This document shows, one piece after another, positions 21,815 to 32,383 of a DNA stretch of 64,000 nucleotides (position 1 is the stretch's first letter; each line of letters begins with the position of its first letter). Origin of the DNA: Mesostigma viride (lineage: Eukaryota > Streptophyta > Mesostigmatophyceae > Mesostigmatales > Mesostigmataceae). Below the pieces are notes generated by a model that worked only from the letters and a program-made list of their open reading frames with translations, did no database searches and was not told where the DNA came from. The stretch spans positions 1,320,785 to 1,384,784 of the forward strand of contig RPFO01000079.1 in assembly GCA_009746045.1 (NCBI GenBank), read 5' to 3'. The position numbers were made by a program, and so were the translations under genes.

Positions 21815-22506
21815 AGTTAACGCCAAGCGCATTGGCGTGATCCTGATTCGGCATATCTCTGCGATTCCAGCGGCACCGGAACGAGGTCATTCCGACAAGT
21901 ATCAAGAAAGTTATGGCGTTCCGACTTCCCGGTCACGCGCGAGCGCGAGCCGGCTGTTCTTCTAAGTCGGACGTGAATATTTGCCGACGACATATGGGGT
22001 CGACAGTAATTCCTGGGCTGACAGGAATTAGGTGCTGAACCTACGACGGTATTGGATTAATACGTCGTACGCAGGAAATAGGAACCTTAACCTGTGGTCT
22101 GTTGGTACCGCAGGCTTAGTCCTGGACTTCTAGGTGCAGATGCAATAGCCACTGTGGACTGTGCTCTGTGGTCACTGTACCTGTATAGCAGACCTACTGT
22201 ATAGGAACTGGGCGCTGTACAGGTAGTGAATACTGTACCGGGGGTGTTATTACTGAGCAGGCCTCCTAGGCTGCTCAGGACTAGCAAGCACAGTGCACAA
22301 GTATATAATGAATAGGCCAGTGCCAATTGGGCATCTCTTGCGAGCCCGCCTCACGTGTGTTGCCTTGACTTGGCAAACTCGTGTACAAGCCTCAAGTGTG
22401 TGAGCGCTGTAACATTATCCAATTTTAACAAAGCTCCGTTCCAACCACATTCACACATTGCTGCATTGCAACCATATCCTATACATTGCGTTTAAAAACG
22501 TTATCT
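21815..22506 (+). repeat. A1 5' LTR
   Basis: 692 bp, starting AGTTAACGCC and ending TTATCT where the other family A copies end TTAACT. A TATA-like TATATAATG at 22302 is altered from the TATATAAA seen in the other three LTRs. The ends are not TG...CA. Confidence 0.95.
22302..22309 (+). promoter_or_regulatory. TATA-like box in A1 5' LTR
   Basis: TATATAAT here; TATATAAA at the same place in the other family A LTRs (32081, 39412, 45846). It is the likely promoter of the genomic RNA. Confidence 0.5.
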
Positions 22507-22599
22507 CAAATTACAAGCAGTCTCGACGGAACGGCCAGGAGGGTCGTTGCTGTTTGCTGCGTGCAGCGTTGACGACGCGAGAAGCTCGTCAGGTGTCGA

Positions 22600-23526
22600 A
22601 TGGTGCAGGAAGAACAACGGCAGCAGAATTTCCGGTTTCCTCGGCAGTCTGCTGGTGGTTCCATTTCGCCTGAATTGCGTCGTGTGGTTCGAGATTTATC
22701 TTTATTGCTTGCAGATCGTCCACCTGTTAATCGCAACTTTGTGCAATTCGTCGACGACCAGGTCGAGGATTGGGAGCGCATTCTGCAGCACGTCCGAACC
22801 ATCGTCATTCCGGCACACCGGAGCGTCGACGACATCGAGCAAGAGCTGCACGGTTTGGTCGGGATCCAGACTGTGATTACAGCCTTAGTTGACCGGGTGC
22901 GTGCGGAGTTGGCGGCCAGGCGAGGAGAAGCTGCGGAGCCAGCTGGTGCGGTGCGACACGAGTTCGTGCAGGCAGCAGCGGGTGCGGGTGTACAACGTAC
23001 GTTCGCAGGTGTAATCGGCGACGAGGGAGTTGCAGCGGGACCAGTTCGACGTGAGCGACGCGGGGCGGAGCGCTACAGGCGGCTGGCAGAGGTCGAGGCG
23101 ACTGCGGAAGCCATCACCGGAGGTCAGCGTGCAGCACGAGTCGGCAGGTTTCCGGAGCGAGGGAGAGTTCCTTTTCAGGAACTGCCCCAACCTCTTCGCG
23201 TTCGTGTGACGCGTTGGGAGGAGTTCGCCCCTCTGGGTTACGACAGTGACCTTGAGGTGGGAGCTGTGGGGGTCGCTGGTCTAGGCGACAAAGAGCTTGG
23301 CGACCGCGAGGTGCCAAGATACAACCCGCGGGGTGGAAACGACGGTTTGTCACCTGTCTACTACACTAACGGTGACGACGCTGTCATCGCGGGCCGACAG
23401 CGGGCCGACGACGGCGCAGCGGGTAGCAGGGTGCCAGAGCTGATCATTGTGAGCGACAGCGACAGTGACAGCGACAAGGAGAACCAGCAGGAAGCGCCCG
23501 CGGGTGACCGTGGTGGTCTTGACTGA
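22600..23526 (+). CDS. A1 ORF1, unknown protein before Gag
   Basis: A 308-residue intact frame, first ATG after the LTR. It is about 90% identical by eye to A2 ORF1 (32384-33304), with differences spread as substitutions rather than frameshifts, which suggests selection. The N-terminal half (SPELRRVVRDLSLLLADR, then VDDQVEDWERIL) is helical. The middle is Arg/Ala/Gly-rich. The end is acidic, with PELIIVSDSDSDSDKENQ: a hydrophobic core followed by Ser/Asp resembles a SUMO-interaction motif, and KEN resembles an APC/C degron. Standard Ty1/copia elements lack such an ORF. The function is unknown; a nucleoprotein or chaperone role is possible. Confidence 0.75.
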   Translation: MVQEEQRQQNFRFPRQSAGGSISPELRRVVRDLSLLLADRPPVNRNFVQFVDDQVEDWERILQHVRTIVIPAHRSVDDIEQELHGLVGIQTVITALVDRVRAELAARRGEAAEPAGAVRHEFVQAAAGAGVQRTFAGVIGDEGVAAGPVRRERRGAERYRRLAEVEATAEAITGGQRAARVGRFPERGRVPFQELPQPLRVRVTRWEEFAPLGYDSDLEVGAVGVAGLGDKELGDREVPRYNPRGGNDGLSPVYYTNGDDAVIAGRQRADDGAAGSRVPELIIVSDSDSDSDKENQQEAPAGDRGGLD

Positions 23527-23628
23527 GTGGTAACACTTGTCAATTTCCTTTCTTGTTCAGTAGCTTATATTGCTTTAATTGCTGCTTGGCCACTTGGCTG
23601 GCTGTAGCAGATCTGAACAGGGGCCATC
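23527..23628 (+). other. A1 ORF1-Gag spacer
   Basis: About 100 bp with no ATG-started frame. It is conserved in A2 (33305-33406), so Gag needs its own initiation, for example reinitiation, an internal entry site, or a spliced or subgenomic RNA. Confidence 0.5.
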
Positions 23629-23901
23629 ATGAGTGAGGGAGCTATTGACCAACGAGGGCGCGGTATCGGCTTTGAGCGGCGCGGCGCTGGGATGGATGGA
23701 CGCGATGGACGCGATGGACACGATGGACGCGGTGGAGGCCAGGCGCTGGGAGACCAGGCTGCGCTGGCAGATGATCAGAGCCAAGGATCTCAGGGCGGTC
23801 AGAACGCGCCAGCTGCAGATCAAGCAGCACCTAGGCGGCCGACCGTGGCTGAGGGGTACGCGGAGCTAAGCCAGTTTCAGTCCATCAAGGACAATTGGCA
23901 G

Positions 23902-24537
23902 CTACTAAACCCTAGGGTGACCCCGTCACACACCCTGCCGTACACCTGGCCGTACTCTACTACCGTGTGACGGATGGCAGTATCATGGGAGACTCTATCT
24001 AGGCCGCGGGTTCCTATCTACAGTGCTTGATGTGGGTCATTTGCACGCAAAGGGTTTTTTGACCCCCACCCTGTCGGATTTCGATTTATATCCTTCCCTC
24101 CCCGTTACCTATTCTTTGCTGGATACTGTTTTGGATCCCTCTTTAAACATCGACGCGGCCATCATTCCCATGATGGACGCGGTCATCGCGGTGCCTCCGA
24201 CCCAGGACGAGATGGTGGGCATGCAGGCGATGCCTCCACCCCAGGACGAGATGGTGGGCGTCGTGGGCATGCAGGGGTCGCCACCGCTCTGTTACGAGCC
24301 GGTGGGCACCGTGGCCCAGGTGGTGCCGCAGCCGGGGGGTGAGGTGACATGGGATGGGTACCAGCCGGACACCGTGTAAACGTAATATTGATTTTAATAA
24401 AAAGACTTTCCCTTCCACGTGTTCATTGTCATGCATGTTTACCCACAACAATGAGTTACCCATGACAGTTTCATGCCAGGTGGGGTTTTACGTATACTGG
24501 CCAGCAAGTAAAAAGGGGTCACCTATGGTTTAGGTAG
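23902..24537 (+). mobile_element. 636-bp TIR element inserted in A1 gag
   Basis: Absent from the same site in A2 (33682), so it is a clean insertion. Ends are CTACTAAACCCTAGGGTGAC and, inverted, CTACCTAAACCATAGGTGAC, giving about 23-bp imperfect TIRs continuing through CCCC. The dinucleotide AG is on both sides (23900-23901, 24538-24539) and once at the empty site. It carries a small ORF and an AATAAA (24396-24401). It is too short for a transposase. A 2-bp duplication with CTAC ends does not match a superfamily I can name with confidence. Confidence 0.88.
24170..24379 (+). CDS. Small ORF inside the 636-bp TIR element
   Basis: From the first in-frame ATG it encodes 69 residues; the frame is open back to about 24023. 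It contains two copies of a PPxQDEMVGMQ unit (PPTQDEMVGMQ and PPPQDEMVGV), then a Pro/Val-rich acidic end. An AATAAA follows 17 bases after the stop. An acceptor-like CTACAG at 24021-24022 could precede an exon. It may be a captured gene fragment or the 3' exon of a lost transposase. No family is recognised. Confidence 0.4.
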   Translation: MMDAVIAVPPTQDEMVGMQAMPPPQDEMVGVVGMQGSPPLCYEPVGTVAQVVPQPGGEVTWDGYQPDTV

Positions 24538-25455
24538 AGCCCCGGGACGCGGAGAGGAATGTTAGAGGACATGAACTTGTACACGGACATCTACACCGGT
24601 GACAAGCTTCGCATCCTGGCGTCTAGTGCCTACATAAGGCAGTCGGCGAGGCGGCTGTTCAAGTTCGTCCGGGAGCGACACACAGCGGGGGACACCTGGG
24701 CTGCGTTTATGACGCGACTCAGGGTGTTCCTGAGTGATAAGACTCATAAGAGGACCATAGATGGTTCTCACCTGAAGCAAGAGTACCTGGACTACAAGCC
24801 CATCAAGGGGCAGCTAGTGGTCCACGCCTTTGAAGACTTTGTCAAGCTGAGGGAGGACGCCATGGCCAAAGGGTTCTTCGTTGCAGATCGGATGGCCATG
24901 GGCGACTTTCTCAAGTCGCTGCAGCTGGATCCTGTCACGATGGACAACGTGACCATCCACATGCGCCAAGTCCATGGCTGGGCTGCGATGACAGACCAGC
25001 TGTATGAGTGTTTCAGAGGCAAGTATGTAGGTGGTAAGCGCCCACGTCAAGGGGACGAGGAGGCAGCTGAACCTGCAGTTAAGTCCATGAGGGGATCGCG
25101 CCACGGGGGCCCAGCGTCCTCGAGGGGTCCTGAGACCTCTTCTAGGGGTCGAGGAAGGTCCAGGAGGGGGCGTGGCAGAATGGCTGGACGGGGGACACCT
25201 CCGAAGTCGGGGCATCCACAGTCCCAGTTTGACTTCAAGAGGGTGGGTGGTCCTCCCAAGGCTGGGCCCAGCAGTGGGACCTCACGGGACATCAGTCAGG
25301 TGGAATGTTATTTCTGCCAAGGGAAGGGTCACTTCAGGAATGAGTGTCCCTCGTACCTGAGGCAGGAAGGTCAGAGCAAGCCAGCTCAGGGTGGCAGCAA
25401 GGAGAAGGCTGGTCCATCCCAGGATAAGGGCAAGGGCAAGGCTGCTGATCATTGA

Positions 25456-28400
25456 CTTGAGCCTGCACACATCCCTGAACCCTGGAGGGTGCCCCCAGGG
25501 GTGTGTAATGTAGCTGCTAGTGACGGCAGTGAGGGGCAGCCCCATGCTCTAGTGACAGAGCCTATTGGACACGATGGGGCAAGCTTGGTTACCACAGAGA
25601 GTATGCCAGCTGTAGCTGCAGTGGTTACTCGCCAACGTGCCCGCCATGGCGGTGCTGAGCCTGAGGTAGGACCTGGTGCTGTGGACCCAGGTGGATCTCA
25701 GAAGCATTCTGACCGTGCAGGACTGGCACAGGATGGTCAGGATGAGGATAGGGCTGGAGACAGTCTGACAGGCACGACCCTGGTGCCTCCTGTACATAAG
25801 GGATCTGTACATACCTTGAGTGCTAATAATGACAATAAAAGATTTTCTCTCTTGTATGACATTGCCTCAAGGTTGCATACCATGTTTGGCCATGCAGCTC
25901 AGTCTTTGCAAGTTGCTAGACGGCTGGGAGGAAGTGAGTTGTACTCCATCTGCCAACAGGTTGCTCAAGCTTGCAAGTGCAGGCTAGTTGCTAGAAAGCC
26001 CAAGCAGTCTCATGCCAGGTCTCCTATTTTGCAGCCAGGCCATGTGCAGGTAGATATTCAGAGAATCAGGGGTTTGAAGCTGCTGGTGGCAGTGGACAGA
26101 TATACCAAGTACAAGACCCTAGAGATCCTGCCTGACATGGAGAAGCCTACATTAATTGCTGCTCTGAAGTTGACAAGGAGCAGGTACCCTGGGTTGGAGT
26201 TGTTGCAGTGTGACATTCAGTTTGAGTGCTGTGAGAACCTGCCAGAGTTTCCAGAGTTGCTGATTACACCCAGGGAGAGCCACGGCCAGCAAGGGGTGGT
26301 GGAGAGAGCCATCCAAGAGATCAAGACTGTGCTGCTGGTGGAGAGGATTCCAAGGACGTCATCTGCCATTGTGACATCTGCATGGCTACGTTCTGTGGAG
26401 GATAGGCTGAACCTCAGGACTCCCATGTTCTTTGGTGACATTGCCATCAATCCTCTTATGCTGCACACCAGGATGCTGCCAGCTGATGCTGAGCAGGCAT
26501 GGAAGGAGAAGCTAGAGGCCAAGTTCCTCAAGCTGAGGCAGAAAGACAAGGGCTGGAGTGTCCTAGAACCTAACGTTGGACAACAGGTTGTTGTGTGGAA
26601 GGAGCCAAGCTTTCCAGGGAAACGTGGCAGCTGGCATGATGGGGTGGTGACCCGAGTAGAAGCCGCTGGCCATAAGTGCTGGGTGGCCATTGATGGCTCC
26701 CAAGCAGTGCACCGTCTGTCCTGGTCAAAGATCCGTCCCCGGGGAGGTAATCAAGGAGACCTCTTCCAGGTGCCCGTTGGTGTACAAGGCGGGGGTGACG
26801 TGGAACTTCCTGATCAGGGTGCTACAGCTGTATCGAGCCCTCAGGGTGACCCTGGCCCGGCCCCTGGGGTACCTTCACATACGGTGGTTGGGCAAGCAGG
26901 CGGACAGGCTGCACCTCCGGAACGGCCCGACACCAGGCCTAGGGGTGTGCGTCTATCAGATATTGTACAGGCTTTGCAAAGAGCCAAGAAGGAGCCTAAG
27001 GTGTCCAAGCTTGTCCAGTTGGATGAACCTGAGGTAGCTGCCATGGAGATAGATACCAATGCACAGGTTTCTGTCATGGGACCTCAGCATACAGGAGAAC
27101 TGCTGGTCGGAGAACCAAGTTGCCCCTGGGTGTCTGATTTCAGTGGTAGGACGCATCTAAGGGTGTTGGGAGAGGTTACTGCCCCTGTCATGGGTGTGGA
27201 TGTGACCTTCCTTGTCCTAGAGGACTATGATGGCCCTGTGATTTTGGGTCAGAATTTTCTGGGCAATCCTGGGATTTCTATCAGAGCTACAGCTCTGAGA
27301 AGAGATGGCTGGGGGATGATTCCCCTAGAAAATTTCAGGACAACATTTCCAGTCAGGTGCAGGGCCAAGCCGGTCAAGGGTGTAAAATGGGATGAAGGGG
27401 AGGTGCCCCCAGCAGCCAGTTTGGTGATTCCAGCTGTGTTGCACCCCAGCAGTATTGGCATAACTCACAGGAGCCTTGCTGCACACTCTCCTTTGACATA
27501 TGACCAGCTAGTCCAAGAGATGAGCTCGCCTACTTTGTTTGAGGCTTGGAAGCTCGCCTTCTCCAAGGCATTGGAGGAGTGGTTGCAGTTTGAGTGTGCT
27601 GCACCAACAGACAGACGTCCCCCAGCATCAAGGAAGCTTGCTTTGAGATTTGTGCTGAAGAGGAAGGTTGTGGATGAGGTATCAGTGCCCCATGTCAGGC
27701 CTGTCCTGAATGAGTATCACGGCACGGGGAGTCTGCCAGGAGAGGAGCTGTACACGCCAGGGATGTTACACGACACATGGAGAATTTTGCTATGTCTCTA
27801 CGTGGGGTTGCTGAACAGGGGAGCAGCTATGTCATCAGTGCTGCTGGACTTCAAGAGGGCATTTTTAAAATCTGATCCAGAAGTGGCCAGGAGGGTATGG
27901 AAGCAGGATGAGCCTTACTGTGTTGAGGTGCCTGCTATCTGGAAGCTGGAGCTGCATCAACATTTCCTGGTTATTCTGAAGGGCCTGGAAGGACTCAGGT
28001 CGAGCCCAATCATCTGGAGACTCACGCTGCAGGAAGCTCTGATCAGTGAGTGTGGCTTGAGAGTGTCTTCAGTTGATCCCTGTTTGTTGCTGGCCCAATG
28101 GGAGGGTCTGCCAGTGTATGCTAGTTTGCATGGAGATGATCTGCATTTGCTAGCCCCCACGACCTGGCTGAAGAAGTTTATTCCTGTCATCAGTGGCAAG
28201 TTTTCACTGGGCAAGGAGCTGTGGCAGGAGCCCAACAAGCCTGTAGTGTTCTGTGGAATGCAGGCTACCCTGTTCAGGAGGGATGGGGAGTGGAGTATCA
28301 GGCTTCAGGCTGGAGGAGATTATAAACAGACCATTGTGAAGGCCTTGCCAGAGAAGATCACCCAGGCTGCAGGACCTGAGTTGAGAGGCATGTGGGCCTG

Positions 28401-28875
28401 GTTTGCCAGCATCTGTGGTCCGTCTTTGATGGTCCATAGCAGAATGCCTGATGAGGTGCTTGAGGATGAGAAGCCTCGAGTCATAGCCCGATTGGTGGAG
28501 AGTACCCCTGATCTGATTTTGTCTGGGATTGACTTTGCCCAGCCTATCACCTTGGAGATCTTTGTTGACAGTTCCATGGATGCTCGCCAGGTTACCAAGG
28601 TCAGGGGGAGATCTGCTGCTCTGTTTGCTTTTTATCAGAGCAGGGCAAGTTTGTTCAGCTGGTACAGCAGACTGCAGAAGAGGGTCTGTATCAGTTCAGA
28701 TGTGGCAGAATGCAGGGCCATATGCGAGGGGATCCAGTCCAGCTTGTACATAAAGGAGTTAATGCTGGAGCTGGCTTCAGTTACCCCTTGGACCTTGCAG
28801 ATGGAGACGTTGTTGCTAACAGACAGCATGGGTATGGTCCAGTTTGTTCACAAGCAGCTGGCCAGAAGCCGGGAC
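25456..28875 (+). pseudogene. pol: A1 Pol (INT-PR-RT-RH), 5' part, split by B1
   Basis: One frame, 1140 codons, from the Gag TGA to the B1 insertion, with no frameshift. Integrase comes first: HHCC at 25875-25983 (LHTMFGH, CQQVAQACKC), D in VQVDIQR (26051), D in LQCDIQF (26213), E in GVVERAIQ (26299), then a C-terminal SH3-like part. A retropepsin-like domain follows, EIDTNAQVSVM at 27045 and VILGQNFL at 27238. RT follows with LLDFKRAFLKSD (27842) and ASLHGDDLHL (28123). RNase H starts FVDSSMD (28561), with AECRA and LTDSMG. B1 interrupts at RSRD; the last 57 codons are at 44438-44608. The domain order and HGDD are unusual for Ty1/copia. Confidence 0.92.
28871..28875 (+). other. Target-site duplication GGGAC, left
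   Basis: Repeated at 44433-44437. The intact sister A2 has a single GGGAC at the same codon position (about 38001-38005). Confidence 0.97.
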
Positions 28876-29348
28876 AGTTAGTCTCCATGCTTTGCTGTAG
28901 ACTAAGTCTCAAAGGCATTGTGAATACAACGTATGAATAAGCCTTGTAAACCCACGTTGGTATGTGAATATAAATACCACGTGGGCTATGCAGATAGGGA
29001 TGCTAGTCGAGTCGCATACGTTTCCCTAGATAGGTACTTTGGGTACTGAGGTACGTGACAGATGTCAGTACCCAGTATACGTAGTGTCCTGTCATTGGAC
29101 GGTACCAGAGTATCCTAGATAGGGACCGTACTGCAGCGTGCATTGATTTGTGATCGCACGATGCAGTGACTAGGCAGCTACCTGTCATCGTGCGGCCTCG
29201 GGCCAACGGTCTGCACCCAACGGTCACTGGCGGCGCAGCCGGTGAGAGGAACGTTGATAAAGGGTAAACCTATTTTCTAATGAACCAAGCAATTCATTGC
29301 TCACAGCTTTCAGTGTTCTCAAGCAATATATCCCACCGCAGTCTAACT
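28876..29348 (+). repeat. B1 5' LTR
   Basis: Starts AGTTAGTCTCC and ends CAGTCTAACT. A TATAAATA box lies at 28969-28976, about 93 bases in, leaving a long R-U5. It is unrelated in sequence to the family A LTRs apart from the terminal bases. Confidence 0.96.
28969..28976 (+). promoter_or_regulatory. TATA box in B1 5' LTR
   Basis: TATAAATA, kept at the same offset in the 3' LTR (44053-44060). It is the likely promoter of B1 RNA. Confidence 0.55.
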
Positions 29349-29366
29349 TGAATTTTATTTGCTACC

Positions 29367-30395
29367 ATGGCTATCACGAACAAGAATGTCGCTAAGAAGC
29401 TTACCTACAACGAGGATGATGATGGGCAGGATCGGCGGATGCCCAGAGACAACAACAAGAAGCCGGCTGGCGATGCGGCCATTTCCAAGAAAAAGAAAAA
29501 GAACAAAAAGACTCACAATGGTTGCCAGGACGAGGGGACGGCGGCTGCAAAGCCGACCGACCTACCCCCCTCCCCTGCGAGGCCGGAGGCCGAGACGGCT
29601 CCCCCCGGGGAGACCGGCTTACCCTCGACTCCGGCGGCCGCCCCAGCCGCAACCACGGCTGGCGCGGCCATGGCGGCGGAGACCTCGGTGGCAAACCCCA
29701 CTGAGGCTCCACAGTCCGGCCCCACGTTGCCATCTCTTCGGGAGCGTATGCCCCGTCAGACGGCCTCGGTGGCACCGGACGGGACGATTACCTTTCGTCC
29801 CGCCACATCAAACCTTAATGTCCCTTTCGCCCAGGGACATAACCACATTGAGCTAACGTTTGGGCGACCCTCTGCGTCCCTTCTTCGCAAGAAGAAGGAC
29901 ATGGAGAGTATTAAACTCGCACGGGTGGTGCGAAAACCTGTGGAACCCATCGCCGGACAACCAATGTCCGACGATGAGGTATCCGACACTGCCAGTCTCC
30001 CCGATGGGGAGACTGAGATCAATCTTACCCCAGCGCGGCTCCTGGCGGTCGAGCAGGCCGCGCTGGTGGCAAATGAAGAACGCCGAGCGCGGCAGCGGGA
30101 CCGAGAGGTCCGCCGAGAGGCGGCTTTTCGGCTCGCCGCTAAGCGGCAAGAATATGAAGAGGAAGCCGCCCGTCGCCTGGCTACCCACCAGGCGATGGCG
30201 GACGCGTACCGCGAGGCCACCCAGCGGTTACGTGACCTCTTAAAAAATGCTGACTATCCCATGGACTATGCGGACAGTCAAGACCTGGCCGAGCTTGCTC
30301 GGTCAGCACACTTTAAAACCATGTCCTCCATCACCCAAGCCAGGGTCACGGAGGCCATCTTGGCCTGCTATGATCATGGGAGACGCACTCCCTGA
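29367..30395 (+). CDS. B1 ORF1, coiled-coil protein before Gag
   Basis: A 342-residue intact frame starting only 18 bases after the 5' LTR, in a good context (CTACCATGG). N-terminal region: basic patch KKKKKNKK, a possible nuclear signal, then a Pro/Ala-rich stretch. The C-terminal half (about residues 215-310) is a long Arg/Glu/Ala-rich helix likely to form a coiled coil (RLLAVEQAALVANEERRARQ). No database family is recognised. Its TGA overlaps the start of Gag (ATGs at 30370 and 30376), suggesting coupled translation. It sits in the same position as family A ORF1 but has no clear sequence similarity to it. Confidence 0.75.
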   Translation: MAITNKNVAKKLTYNEDDDGQDRRMPRDNNKKPAGDAAISKKKKKNKKTHNGCQDEGTAAAKPTDLPPSPARPEAETAPPGETGLPSTPAAAPAATTAGAAMAAETSVANPTEAPQSGPTLPSLRERMPRQTASVAPDGTITFRPATSNLNVPFAQGHNHIELTFGRPSASLLRKKKDMESIKLARVVRKPVEPIAGQPMSDDEVSDTASLPDGETEINLTPARLLAVEQAALVANEERRARQRDREVRREAAFRLAAKRQEYEEEAARRLATHQAMADAYREATQRLRDLLKNADYPMDYADSQDLAELARSAHFKTMSSITQARVTEAILACYDHGRRTP

Positions 30396-31590
30396 CATAC
30401 CCGAGGATGAAGCTGCCTTTCAGGCAGCCCTCCGGGAGCATGAGGTACGCAAGGAGATGAAGCGTCTCATGCGGGAGGAGGCCAGGAGGAGAGCAGAGGC
30501 AGACACCCCTGCCCGCCCCTCCACCGATGGGGCTGGACCCAGTGGGGTTACCCGGACAACCCCGGGCTCCCCCAGGGCCACCATGACCCCCCCTCCCCCT
30601 CCCCCACCACCCCAGGTTCGCCCTGTGGGTTGGGGCCCCCTCCCAAACCAGGGGGGGTGGCCAGGACCCCAGGAGGCCCTGGGGGGAGGTGCAGAGGTGC
30701 CACAGGCACCCAACAGGCCTGCTGAAGCCCCCCCAAGGAGCGGGGATGTCCTGGAACAGCTCGCCATTCTCCAGGCCCAGCTGGCCTCGTTGCAAGATCA
30801 GCAGTTAACAGCTAACCAGCTGCAAACTGTCGAGGGCCTGCGCGCCCTGATGTCGCGGTATGAGCGGGGGACCATCAACCTGGACCCCACCCGCCTGCAA
30901 CAAGCAACCGACGGCTTCTTGAGGGCCAACCCCCCTCTCACAGGTGTGTTTAACCCTCATAAAAAGGAATCCAAAATCAATATTGCTGGCTTGCCTGAGG
31001 GTCACACTGTTGAACAAGCTAAGCAATTTGTTTTTGCTTTGGAGTATGGGATGGAAGGTCTTAACCTTAGACATCAGTTTAAGGCTCTCAGGGCCTCCTC
31101 CACATTCCATCAATCATCTCCTGCAATCAGAGCATTGATTCAAACCTATCAGGAACGTACCCTGACACCTGAAGCAGCCATTGAACAGTGGCCTACCTTT
31201 ATCACTGATCTGAAACAGCTAGTGCTTACCAATAACCACATGGAAGCAGTAGAACGTTTCAACTGCATGGCTTGCTGCATATAAGGTGAACAAGAATAAC
31301 CTCTCTGGGGATGCAAAAACATACAGGGTAATGATTGAGAAAGACCTTGAGCTTCTCAAGCTCCAACCAAGGTATCTCATCCACACCTGGCTAACAAAAG
31401 CTAATTTGCAACCTTCTGTCCTGGCTACCCTGCTTACAGGCCTCAAGTCCCTCTGGGACAACTTCAGAGCTGCCATGCTCTATATCGAGGAGGCAGTGGA
31501 CCCCCTGGGTACTGGCAACAACCAGGCCCAGGACCCCAAGGTCCAGGGTGTCCAAGGCCACAAACGCAAGGGGCAGGCCAGCCAGGGGGG
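30370..31590 (+). pseudogene. gag: B1 Gag, N-terminal part, frameshifted and cut by A2
   Basis: Starts inside the end of ORF1 (AMIMGDALPDIPE). An acidic/helical start (AFQAALREHEVRKEMKRL), a polyproline run, a coiled-coil-like segment around LEQLAILQAQLASLQDQQ, then a helical capsid-like region (NIAGLPEGHTVEQAKQFVF). A one-base shift near 31258 moves the frame, after which it runs AWLAAYKVNKNNL onward to SQGG at the GGGGG target of A2. It resumes in frame at 39627 after removal of A2 and its duplication, so A2 insertion is the second lesion. Confidence 0.85.
31586..31590 (+). other. Target-site duplication GGGGG, left
   Basis: Repeated at 39622-39626. Joining 31590 to 39627 restores the B1 gag frame, which supports the assignment despite the low complexity. 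Confidence 0.85.
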
Positions 31591-32290
31591 AGTTAACGCC
31601 AAGCGCATTGGCGTGATCCTGATTCGGCATATCTCTGCGATTCCAGCGGCACCGGAACGAGTTCATTCCGACGAGTATCAAGAAAGTTATGGCGTTCCGA
31701 CTTCCCGGTCGCGCGCGAGCGCGAGCCGGCTGTTCTTCTAAGTCGGACGTGAATATTTGCCGACGACATATGGGGTCGACAGTAATTCCTGGGCTGACAG
31801 GAATTAGGTGCTGTACCTACGACGGTATTGGATTAATACGTCGTACGCAGGAAATAGGAACCTTAACCTGTGGTCTGTTGGTACCGCAGGCTTAGTCCTG
31901 GGCTTCTAGGTGCAGATGCAATACTAGTCACTGTGGACTGTGCTCTGTGGTCACTGTGCCTGTATGGCAGACCTACTGTATAGGAGCTGGGCGCTGTACA
32001 GGTAGTGAATACTGTACCGGGGGTGTTATTACTGAGCAGGCCTCCTAGGCTGCTCAGGACTAGCAAGCACAGTGCACAAGTATATAAACAATAGGCCAGT
32101 GCCAAATGGGCATCTCTTGCGAGCCCGCCTCACGTGTTGTGCCTTGACTTGGCAAGCGCGTGTACAAGCCTCACGTGTGTGAGCGCTGTAAACATTATCC
32201 GATTTTAACAAAGCTCCGTTTCCAACCATATCACACATTGCTGCATTGCAACCATATCCTTCACATTGCAGGTGCTAAGAAAGCTTAACT
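31591..32290 (+). repeat. A2 5' LTR
   Basis: Starts AGTTAACGCC and ends AAGCTTAACT, with TATATAAACA at 32081. Confidence 0.95.
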
Positions 32291-32383
32291 CAAATTACAA
32301 CCAGTCTCAGCGGAACGGCCAGGAGGGTCGTTGCCGGTTGCGGTGTGCAGCGTTTACGACGAGAGGAGCTCGTCTGGTGGTGA

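Larger units (their letters stand above)
23629..25455 (+). pseudogene. gag: A1 Gag, interrupted by a TIR element
   Basis: Starts at ATG 23629 (MSEGAIDQRG), with a 9-bp repeat GATGGACGC coding DGR units. It is broken at 23901 by a 636-bp insertion and resumes at 24540. One extra A near 24558 shifts the frame, which then runs open from 24559 to TGA at 25453-25455. The second part is helical capsid-like sequence (LYTDIYTGDKLRI, HAFEDFVKLREDAM), an Arg/Gly-rich region, and a zinc knuckle CYFCQGKGHFRNEC at 25306-25347. The stop is TGA CTT, and Pol continues in the same frame with no ATG nearby. Confidence 0.88.

Noticed and set aside
26217-26690. 157-residue minus-strand frame opposite A1 integrase (also 35347-35820 in A2)
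   Set aside because: Mirror frame of a conserved coding region; present in both copies only because the sense strand is conserved.
28871-28881. Natural stop of A1 Pol at TAG 28879-28881
   Set aside because: The stop is created by the first bases of the B1 LTR. The real C-terminus continues at 44438-44608 and ends at TAA.
29401-30220. Alternative long frames on both strands over B1 ORF1
   Set aside because: High-GC shadows of the 29367-30395 frame, which alone has a good start context and ends at the Gag overlap.
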